DNA from: Coriobacteriaceae bacterium
Lineage (GTDB): Bacteria > Actinomycetota > Coriobacteriia > Coriobacteriales > Coriobacteriaceae
Assembly: GCA_902363125.1 (NCBI GenBank)
Contig: CABIZD010000008.1
Coordinates: 27,402 to 91,401, forward strand
Length of the DNA: 64,000 nucleotides
Direction of reading: 5' to 3'
Made by a program: the position numbers and the translations under genes. This document shows, piece after piece, positions 55,884-64,000 of this stretch (positions are counted from its first letter, which is position 1; each line of letters starts with the position of its first letter). The notes under the pieces were generated by a model. It worked only from the letters and a program-made list of their open reading frames with translations, was not told where the DNA came from and made no database searches.

Positions 55884-56828
55884 CTACGCGATGAAATTCT
55901 CCACCAGCGCAACCATGGAGTCCTTCTCGCTTGGGTCGGAGAGGGCGATCATGAGCGTCATGGCCGCGAGCGCGTTACCTTCCACAAGGAGCCTTTCGCC
56001 GTTGCGCAGTATCCCGTTCTTGTCGAGGAAGTGAATGAAGAGCGCCGCCGCAGACCGCTTGTTTCCATCGAGGAACGGATGGTCCTTCACTACGAGGTAG
56101 AGAAGGTTGGCGGCCTTTGATTGAACGGAGGGATATAGGTCTTGGTCTCCAAAGCCCTGATAGAGGCTGCTGATGATTCCGGCGAACTGGTTGTCCCGCT
56201 CCCGTCCGAATAGGCCGGATGACGAGTAGAACGGCAGGCTTCGCACCACGTCGAGGGCCTCCGCGTAGTCGAGCTTCCAGGCGGGGGCGCTGCCTTGGGG
56301 CGCCTGAAGCCTCCCCGTATCGTATTCGTCGAGCAGGGTAAGGCTTGGAAGGTACTTCTGCAGCACCTCTGCCGCGCCGGAGAGCTCCGGCGTGCTTGAT
56401 CGCTCGAGGACTTTGAAGACCGTCCCGAGCGCCTCGAGCCTTTTTTGGTTGATGGAGTAGCCCTGCAGGAGGTGCTGTTTGAGCACTCCGTTTGCCCATC
56501 GGCGGAAGTACACGCCCTGCTGGGACTTCACACGGTAGCCGACCGAGATGATCATGTCGAGGTTGTAGTGCTCGACCTGGCGCTTGACCGTCCTCGTGCC
56601 CTCCAAACGAACTATTTCAAAAAATGAAATAGTTCGAATTCCGGCAAGCTCCTCCTTCGCTGCGGAATGAATGTGCTTGGAGATAGTCGGCACTCCGCGC
56701 CCGAACAGCGTCGCCATCTGCTGCTGGGTCAGCCAAACCGTATCGCCGTCGACGCGCACGTCAAGGTGGACTGCGTGGTCGGGGTCCTCGTACAAAGCGA
56801 TCTGCTGGCTTGTGTTGGAATTGTCCAT
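55884..56828 (-). CDS. RhuM-like N-terminus fused to Fic/Doc-type domain
   Basis: 314 residues. N-terminal half (about 20-130) resembles RhuM virulence-associated proteins (W-L-T-Q-Q-Q-M-A-T-L-F-G-R-G, Y-N-L-D-M-I-I-S-V-G-Y-R-V-K-S). C-terminal half has the Fic/Doc motif H250-P-F-L-D-G-N-K-R258-S-A-A. The core Fic motif HPFxDGNKR is complete, so AMP-transfer or Doc-like activity is possible. No linked antitoxin gene is evident. The gene sits among glycan genes and may be a horizontally acquired insertion. Confidence 0.85.
   Translation of the reverse strand: MDNSNTSQQIALYEDPDHAVHLDVRVDGDTVWLTQQQMATLFGRGVPTISKHIHSAAKEELAGIRTISFFEIVRLEGTRTVKRQVEHYNLDMIISVGYRVKSQQGVYFRRWANGVLKQHLLQGYSINQKRLEALGTVFKVLERSSTPELSGAAEVLQKYLPSLTLLDEYDTGRLQAPQGSAPAWKLDYAEALDVVRSLPFYSSSGLFGRERDNQFAGIISSLYQGFGDQDLYPSVQSKAANLLYLVVKDHPFLDGNKRSAAALFIHFLDKNGILRNGERLLVEGNALAAMTLMIALSDPSEKDSMVALVENFIA
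56608..56636. repeat. Perfect inverted repeat within the RhuM-Fic gene
   Basis: CGAACTATTTC (56608-56618) and GAAATAGTTCG (56626-56636) are perfect arms of 11 bp around a 7-base AT spacer, in otherwise GC-rich coding DNA (it encodes T-I-S-F-F-E-I-V on the minus strand). Confidence 0.8.
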
Positions 56829-57197
56829 GATGTATGCCCCCTCGGTTTGGTCGACATGCCGCGGTCCGCACGCCGGAGGGCGAGTGGTTTCAGCATGCCG
56901 GTATTACGCAGCTTCAACCGGCATCCCGCCGGTCAGCCGGCGTCGCGAGCGCCGGCTAAGCCAGGGTCGGAGCGATGAATGTATCCGCGGCGCCGGCGCT
57001 TCGTACCATTTGGGGCCTCCGAAGCAGCTTTCGCCCTGTCTTGTTCTGGTAGATATAGTGTACCATAAAACGCGAACACACGTACGTGGTTCTGATATAA
57101 TTATTCATGAATGCGGGGTGCGTCGCCCTCTGCCTTACTTTCCGAAGCCCGCGGCAATCCGGGCTGCGGTTCGACGAGGCAGGGGGGGGGGTGGTCA
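56829..57197. other. Intergenic region with hairpins and promoter
   Basis: 369 bases. Holds a GCCGGCG-type stem near 56936-56958, an extended -10 promoter at 57093-57101 and a run of nine G at 57182-57190. ORFs crossing it are not convincing. Confidence 0.45.
57093..57101 (+). promoter_or_regulatory. Extended -10 promoter
   Basis: TGATATAAT gives TGnTATAAT at 57093-57101; no good -35, as is common with extended -10 elements. Would drive the small peptide and rmlB-like genes. Confidence 0.5.
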
Positions 57198-57257
57198 TAT
57201 GGATAAGATCGTCCTTCTCCTACCGCTCTTGACCTTCCTGGTCATCCCGAGCAAGTA
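57198..57257 (+). CDS. Very small hydrophobic peptide (19 aa)
   Basis: MDKIVLLLPLLTFLVIPSK, a single membrane helix, seven bases after a nine-G run that may act as ribosome binding site. Followed by perfect hairpins (57259-57273 and 57282-57311). The arrangement of a short hydrophobic peptide with structured RNA resembles type I toxins, but an antisense RNA promoter was not identified. Confidence 0.4.
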
Positions 57258-57268
57258 GCGGGCTCTAG

Positions 57269-58336
<1,068 letters not shown>

Positions 58337-58441
58337 TCTTATTTACCTTTCGGGGCCTAGCCGTTGCTATTCACGAATCTCTTGTCGACGAGGAATCCTT
58401 CCTAGCATAAAGTGTAATTAACTTCGCGAGAGGGGACAGTT

Positions 58442-61400
58442 ATGGGCAATCGGAAAGCCTTATTAGTTTCGTTGGCTAGTTCGCTTCTGCTGGGAATCTA
58501 TCTTGTTCCTGCGTTTGCTGAAGATGCTGCGATTTCTAATCAAAATGAAAACCCTTCTATAGCTGTTGAACAGTTGAACGTGTCTGATGGTATATCCAGC
58601 ACCGATTTGGTCACAGATGAGGAATCCGATGCGGCGACGTCGGGTTCGGCTGGCGCTACTACGCCGGAGAAGCTCAAGTCTGTCTATGATCTCGCTTCTG
58701 AACATGTCGACGATCTTGCGGACGGCCTGTACACACTTGGTTCATCGGTTAACGGTAAGTTTGTGCTGGATGTTCCTGGTGGAACGGCAAGTGCCGGTAA
58801 AAAACTGCAGCTGTACGGAGTCAACAATACGGATGCTCAGGTCTGGCGTGTGTCTCATGACCAGAACGGCTTCGTTGTCATTTCGTCTGTCAAGGGCTGT
58901 ACGCTGGATGCTTCGGGCGGAAGTGCCAGTAACGGAAATCCTATTCAGCTCTGGTCTGATAACGGAACTCTTGCGCAGCGTTGGATTGCAATTAAGGAAA
59001 CCGACGGCAGCTTTACATTGATCTCGGCGCTCGATCAGTCGTTTGCTATTGATGTGGCGGGAGGGGCCGCCTCAAATGGTTCGGGCATTCAGCTGTATAA
59101 GGCAAACGGAACAGCTGCTCAGCGCTGGGTGCTAGCGCCAACAAAGACTGCGCAGCAACAACTCGACGAAAGGGCCGCGGCGCATCGCAATGACCTTTCC
59201 GACGGAACGTACGCCATTTTGGCCTCGAACGATTCGTTTGCGCTGAAGGTTTCCGGTGGGTCTCTGTCATTTAACAAGTTTGGCTATTCTGGCATTCAAA
59301 CGTTCGATGTCTCAACAACGGAGGACGGTTATCGCACCATTGCAATAAGTGGAACCACCGCGGTCCTAGATGCGGCTGGTGGCAGCGATGCCAATGGCAC
59401 GAGGCTGCAGTCTTACTCCGCCAATGGGACCAAGGCTCAGAAGTGGATTATTGAGAAAGACGGCGAGCGCTACTGTATTGTGTCGACTTTGAATGGGCAA
59501 AAAGTTGTCGACGTCCCTGGTGGATCAATTGCTTCTGGTGCGGGGCTCCAACTCTATAGCGCAAATGGAACGGCGGCTCAATCTTTCTACTTTGTTGATC
59601 CGAAGGCTGTCCGGGCAGAAATCGATAAGCTCGCTTCCGAGAACCGAGGGGTCATTGAGGACGGCGATTACGCTATTGTCGCGGGGCCTGTATCCTCGCG
59701 TATGGTTCTTGATGTCGCCGGCGGCTCGAAAGATAGCGGGGCGAATGTTCAGCTCTATCTATCGAATGCGACCTCTGCACAGCGGTGGACTATTATGCAT
59801 GACGACGGCGGTTACCTGACTATTACAAACGTTAAGTCGGGAAAGGTGCTTGATGTTTCTGCCGGCGTTGTTTCTCCGGGGACTAACGTTCAGCAATATT
59901 CGGCTTGCAGCGATGCGAACTATGCTCAGAAATGGATTGCGCTTCCAAATGGTGACGGCAGCGTTCGGCTTGTTTCTGCTGTTTGGCAACAACGCGCACT
60001 CGATGTTGCCGGCGGAACTCTGAAATCCCAAACGAATGTTCAGCTCTATACCTCGAATGGAACGGCTGCGCAGTGTTTCACATTTATTGCGGCAACTCCC
60101 GAGCCGGTTGGCCCCTGCGAGGACATTTTGAAAGATGCGGGCTGGTGCGTCATCTCGCCGTCTTCTAATAGCACCGTTGCGCTTGACGTTGCCGGCGGTT
60201 CATTAAGCAACGGCGGCAACGTTCAGACATATTCCTGCAACGGCACGCTATCTCAGCTTTTTAAGCCGGAGTATCACGATGGCTATTATGTCCTGCGTAA
60301 TGCTGGTTCTGGCAAAGTGCTTGATGTTGCGGCGGGCGATGTTGTGCCGGGCACGAATATCCAGCAGTGGGATGAATATCCCAATGACAATCAGCTGTTT
60401 AGTGTGGTTGGCAATAAAGATGGAAGCTATACATTCATCAATAAGGGCACGGGGCTCACGCTTGCTTTATCCGGCTCCAATGTGGTTGCCACTACGCCAG
60501 GGGACTCTGTCCAGACATCGTTTGTTTTGACCGAGCAAGAAGATTTGCTGAATGAGGGCATTTACGAGATATATCCGTCTGCAAATTCCTCTTATGTACT
60601 TGATGTTGCGGGAGGATCTGCAGACGCTGGCGCTAATGTCCAGCTGTATGCCTCCAATGGCTCTTTCGCTCAAAAATGGCTGCTTAAAAAGGTGGATGGA
60701 GCTAAGAACACCTATACGATTGAATCCGTATGTTCATCCAACAAGCTTGCTGCCTCGGGATCTAATGCTTGTACGACAACCTCGGCGGATACCAGGGCGC
60801 AGCAGTGGACGGTTCGAATTGACAATACCGGCATCGAGTTCGTTTCCGTGGATAATCAAAACCTATCGCTCGATGTGAAGGGCGGCAATTTCGCTTCGTC
60901 TTCCAATGTCCAAGTCTATACTTCAAACGATTCTGCAGCGCAGAGGTTCCGCCTTCGTTCGACTTCGGCGGATGTCGCAAACGGCACGTATTTTATCCGA
61001 ATGGCGTCTCGTGCAAACTCGGTCTTAGATGTTTCCGGTGGATCGTCTGCTGACGGCGCGAATGTGCAGATTTGGCAAAATAACGATACGGGTGCTCAAA
61101 AATGGAATTTCTCACGCAACGTTGATGGCTCTTACACAATCGTCAACGCCGCCAGTGGCAAAGCTCTTGATGTAAAAGATGCCGCTGCCTCCTCTGGGAC
61201 AAATATCCAACAATGGTCCAGAAACGGCAGTGCTACCCAGCGTTGGTATATTGAGTACGTATCCGGTGGCTTTAGATTGTCATCCGCCCTTAACACGGCA
61301 CTTGTTATTGATGTCTCTGGAGGAAATGCGGCAAACGGTACGAATGTTGCGCTATACGCGAGCAATGATTCAAAGGCGCAGCGGTTTACGTTCAAGGCAA

Positions 61401-61840
61401 CTACGTATGTTCAGCCCTTGCCTGCGGATCAACAGGCAATGTATAACCGTGCGCAGTGGTACAACAGCAACACGGAGTGGTTGATCTTGACTGACACCGT
61501 CGGCTGCCGTACAGGTATTTTTAGGGGCTCTCGTGGCAACTGGAAGTTATGGTCTTTCTGGCAGTGCGCTCCTGGCAAAAATGAGTCGCCGACCGTGCTG
61601 GGCGAGTATTCCGTCTATGGAAAGGGACTTTCGTTTGGGCATGGATATACCTGCTGGTATTATACGCAGTTCTACGGTGACTATTTGTTCCACACACAGC
61701 CTTGCTATACGGGGACGTTTAACGTGATGGACCCCACTATGGGACAACGTGCGTCCGCGGGATGCATCAGGCTTACGACCGACCATGCCAAATGGATTTA
61801 CGACAATATTCCCTATGGAACGAAGGTCGTTAATTACTAA
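58442..61840 (+). CDS. Secreted ricin-repeat L,D-transpeptidase
   Basis: 1132 residues: signal peptide (1-26), low-complexity linker, then about 14 ricin-B-type beta-trefoil repeats with the recurring L-D-V-A-G-G-x-x-x-x-G-x-N-V-Q-L-Y-x-x-N-G-x-x-A-Q-x-W, and a C-terminal YkuD domain (about 1010-1132) with Y-N-S-N-T-E, H-T-Q-P, and S-A-G-C-I-R-L, the catalytic Cys motif. It likely binds wall or host glycans and cross-links peptidoglycan. Codon use is lower in GC than the flanking genes. Confidence 0.85.
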   Translation: MGNRKALLVSLASSLLLGIYLVPAFAEDAAISNQNENPSIAVEQLNVSDGISSTDLVTDEESDAATSGSAGATTPEKLKSVYDLASEHVDDLADGLYTLGSSVNGKFVLDVPGGTASAGKKLQLYGVNNTDAQVWRVSHDQNGFVVISSVKGCTLDASGGSASNGNPIQLWSDNGTLAQRWIAIKETDGSFTLISALDQSFAIDVAGGAASNGSGIQLYKANGTAAQRWVLAPTKTAQQQLDERAAAHRNDLSDGTYAILASNDSFALKVSGGSLSFNKFGYSGIQTFDVSTTEDGYRTIAISGTTAVLDAAGGSDANGTRLQSYSANGTKAQKWIIEKDGERYCIVSTLNGQKVVDVPGGSIASGAGLQLYSANGTAAQSFYFVDPKAVRAEIDKLASENRGVIEDGDYAIVAGPVSSRMVLDVAGGSKDSGANVQLYLSNATSAQRWTIMHDDGGYLTITNVKSGKVLDVSAGVVSPGTNVQQYSACSDANYAQKWIALPNGDGSVRLVSAVWQQRALDVAGGTLKSQTNVQLYTSNGTAAQCFTFIAATPEPVGPCEDILKDAGWCVISPSSNSTVALDVAGGSLSNGGNVQTYSCNGTLSQLFKPEYHDGYYVLRNAGSGKVLDVAAGDVVPGTNIQQWDEYPNDNQLFSVVGNKDGSYTFINKGTGLTLALSGSNVVATTPGDSVQTSFVLTEQEDLLNEGIYEIYPSANSSYVLDVAGGSADAGANVQLYASNGSFAQKWLLKKVDGAKNTYTIESVCSSNKLAASGSNACTTTSADTRAQQWTVRIDNTGIEFVSVDNQNLSLDVKGGNFASSSNVQVYTSNDSAAQRFRLRSTSADVANGTYFIRMASRANSVLDVSGGSSADGANVQIWQNNDTGAQKWNFSRNVDGSYTIVNAASGKALDVKDAAASSGTNIQQWSRNGSATQRWYIEYVSGGFRLSSALNTALVIDVSGGNAANGTNVALYASNDSKAQRFTFKATTYVQPLPADQQAMYNRAQWYNSNTEWLILTDTVGCRTGIFRGSRGNWKLWSFWQCAPGKNESPTVLGEYSVYGKGLSFGHGYTCWYYTQFYGDYLFHTQPCYTGTFNVMDPTMGQRASAGCIRLTTDHAKWIYDNIPYGTKVVNY

Positions 61841-61862
61841 GCCCAAAGTAATTAATAAGCTC

Positions 61863-61896
61863 AAAGGCGGCTCGCTTACGGCGGCCGCCTTTTTTG
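61863..61896 (+). terminator. Terminator after the L,D-transpeptidase gene
   Basis: AAAGGCGGC (61863-61871) pairs with GCCGCCTTT (61884-61892), T-run follows. Gap 61841-62057 is otherwise without features beyond AT-rich promoter sequence. Confidence 0.85.
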
Positions 61897-62057
61897 AGCA
61901 AAGATTTGCATGATGCGCTGGACTGCGATTAAATAACCAAACGCGTAGCATTTTCACTGCATAACAATTCATATGATTTTAGATGGTCAAATGATGCGTT
62001 CGTTTGTGGTGGCAAGTGTTGTGTCGTTGGTGTTGACGAGGCTGTCTGGGGGATGTC

Positions 62058-63916
62058 ATGCGTCATAAAAAGCGCGTTTGCATTGCATTGCAAACAGGGC
62101 TCTTGCTGGGCCTACTTCTAATATTGCCCGTCGTTCTTAAATCGGGTTCGACCGCCTTCGCTGAAATCTCTCCGGCTGGTCCATCGGTGGAAGAGGCTGT
62201 GAAAGCTGAAGACGTGAATGATTCTTTTCGGGATTCGTCTTTGGGCGATTCTGCTCATGACGACAGCGCGACCGATGACGACGCGGGCGTCGAGTCTGAA
62301 TCTTCTGCCGAGGCAGCTGATCTGTCCAGCTACTCGACCCTCGATACGGGCACCTATTTCTTAACCTCGACTTTGTCGGGGCATCGCGTGCTCGACGTCG
62401 CCGGTGGATCGGTGGGTGCCGGCGTGGCTATACAGCTGTATGGAAGAAATGAGACGGCTGCTCAGCAGTTTATTCTTGAAGACCTTGGCGATGCCCGATA
62501 CGCCTTTAAGAACGTTAAATCGGGACTGTATCTTTGCTATCCCAATGATGTTTCTTGTTTCTCGGACCATCCGCGTCTTACGCAGCGCGCTGGCGATAGC
62601 GATGCTTGGGGCTTTGCATGGCATGCTCGACAGGTTGGTAATGGATTCATCTTTTCGCCTGTTATCGATGATGATTATGCGATCGACATCGCCGGTGCAA
62701 ATGATGCCGATGGCACTCAAATTCGTCTATATCAAGCCAATGAGTCTACGGCTCAGATTTTTACGCTTGAAAAACCTAAGGCAACTATCATTGCCGAGCT
62801 CGCGGCTGCTCATGCCTCAGATCTTGCTGACGGTAGCTATCTCCTTCGTTCGGCAAAGAGTCGTTGGCGGACGCTTGATGTCGCCGGCGGATCCAAGTCT
62901 TCGGGTGCGAATGTTCAAATATACGCGCTCAATGCCTCGTCTGCGCAAACATGGACCGTCTCCCATGACTCGGACGGTTTCGTAACGCTTACCTGTAAGG
63001 GCTCTGGGCTTGTTCTCGACGTATCAGGCGGAAGCGCTCAGTCTGGAACGAATGTCCAGCAGTACGCATCTAATGGTTCTGCCGCACAAAAGTGGATTGC
63101 AGTGAAGGATGGCGATTCAATTAAGCTTATCTCTGCCCTTGACTCCTCAATTTGTCTTGATATCGCCGGAGGAAACACAGCTAACGGGACAAACGTGGGC
63201 ACTTGGTCCGATAACGGCACGAGTGCCCAGCGCTGGTCATTTTATGATCTAAACGCCCAGCGTGAAGAGCTGGACATGTTGGCGCAACAGAATGCCGGCA
63301 ATATCGCTGACGGGCGTTATATTCTGGCTCTTGGCGTTGGCAAGACCAAGGTGCTGGACGTATGCGGTGGATCTAAAGACAACGGTGGCAATGTTCAGTC
63401 CCATGCTTCGAATATGACGTCGGCACAACAGTGGGATATTTCTCATGATGAGTCGGCTATTTGATTATCAGAAACGTCTCTTCGGGTAGGGTGCTCGACA
63501 TTGCTGGCGGGTCTTGTTCGTTGGGGACTAATGTTCAACAGTATTCATTCAACGGGTCGCGTGCCCAGCGTTGGATTGCCGTTCCCTCGGCGTCGGCGGG
63601 GTTATTCCGGTTGCAGTCGGCACTTATGTCTGACATTGTTCTAGATGTTGCGGGCGGCTCATCCTCAAATGGCGCCAACATTCAAACCTATGCGAACAAC
63701 GGGACTCCCGCTCAAAACGTTCGTTTTGTTTCGACTGCACCAGACGTAGCGCCGTGCAGTGATCTTGGCCTGGACGGCTGGTTTACCATTTCACTGGCGA
63801 CTGATTTATCGCGTGTATTTTACATTGCCGGTGGCTCCTCTTCCAATGGAGCTAATGTCCAGACCTACGCCGCTAATGGTACGTTTGCGCAGATCGCGCG
63901 CGCGAGCGTGGTGTAA
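62058..63916 (+). pseudogene. Frameshifted and truncated ricin-repeat protein gene
   Basis: Signal peptide and linker, then ricin-type repeats in frame to TGA 63462-63464. The next frame (from about 63453) continues the repeat pattern exactly (G-Y-L-I-I-R-N-V-S-S-G-R-V-L-D-I-A-G-G), so a one-base deletion lies near 63455. The restored frame runs to a stop at 63916 where the repeat pattern stops abruptly, without any catalytic domain. A paralogue of the preceding gene. A sequencing error cannot be excluded for the frameshift. Confidence 0.8.
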
Positions 63917-63952
63917 GAAGGCGCATCGCCTGCTGCCGTCGCCAGCCGAATC

Positions 63953-64000
63953 TTACTCCTTCCTGAGGCCGTAGGTCTCGGTTATCTCCGCGACGATCCG
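63953..64000 (-). CDS. C-terminal fragment of a leftward gene (partial)
   Basis: The minus strand reads R-I-V-A-E-I-T-E-T-Y-G-L-R-K-E then TAA (63953-63955). It is open to the window end. The composition is GC-rich, unlike the ricin gene that it abuts. The family is not deducible from 15 residues. Confidence 0.5.
   Translation of the reverse strand, partial: RIVAEITETYGLRKE

Overview
The window looks like chromosome of a human-gut Collinsella or close relative (class Coriobacteriia, Actinomycetota). This is inferred from high GC, the gene repertoire (SUF operon with an Rrf2 regulator, GGGtGRT/IscU-like pair, Glf and GT2 surface-glycan genes, ricin-repeat cell-wall enzymes) and strong Shine-Dalgarno sites with frequent GTG/TTG starts. 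No database search was possible.

Positions 1 to about 33,710 are the right-hand part of a siphovirus-type prophage whose left end lies outside the window. A leftward membrane-protein gene (1-290) diverges from a long rightward series. That series runs: small early genes, a ParB-like protein, a tyrosine integrase, a replication protein with internal iterons, many small overlapping accessory ORFs, a sigma-region-4-like late regulator followed by a nine-unit decamer array, HNH endonuclease, a ParB/DUF4417 fusion, a JAMM-motif protein, terminase, portal, scaffold, capsid, head-tail joining, tail tube, a -1 frameshifted tail chaperone, tape measure, tail tip proteins, a diversity-generating retroelement (DGR), and the lysis genes. 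The prophage ends in the 3' part of a tRNA-Lys gene (attachment site).

The key system is the DGR at 28,113-31,178. It comprises a target protein with a C-type-lectin-like C-terminus, an Avd-like accessory gene, a template repeat (TR, 29,620-29,748), a structured-spacer candidate, and a YMDD reverse transcriptase. Over 129 aligned bases the variable repeat (VR) differs from the TR at 15 positions. All 15 are adenines in the TR (15 of 26 adenines changed, 0 of 103 other bases), which is the signature of adenine-specific mutagenic retrohoming. A small hairpin begins 4 bases after the VR, as in the Bordetella phage BPP-1 DGR. The DGR probably varies the phage receptor-binding protein.

From 33.7 kb on is host chromosome. 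Two 105-bp near-identical repeats follow the tRNA remnant. Next come a fumarate-reductase-like flavoprotein, a GGGtGRT/IscU-like operon, a Y1 (IS200/REP-type) transposase-like gene with an altered HUH motif, the leftward sufCBDSU operon divergent from an Rrf2 regulator with two palindromic operators between them, a sortase-anchored lysozyme-like protein, and a degenerate AAA-ATPase-like/PD-(D/E)XK-like protein. A surface-glycan region (48.8-58.3 kb) holds five family-2 glycosyltransferases, UDP-galactopyranose mutase and a dTDP-glucose dehydratase, interrupted by a RhuM-Fic gene and a tiny hydrophobic-peptide gene. The right end carries two lower-GC ricin-repeat genes: an intact one ending in an L,D-transpeptidase domain, and a frameshifted paralogue that stops abruptly at a sequence junction near 63.89 kb.
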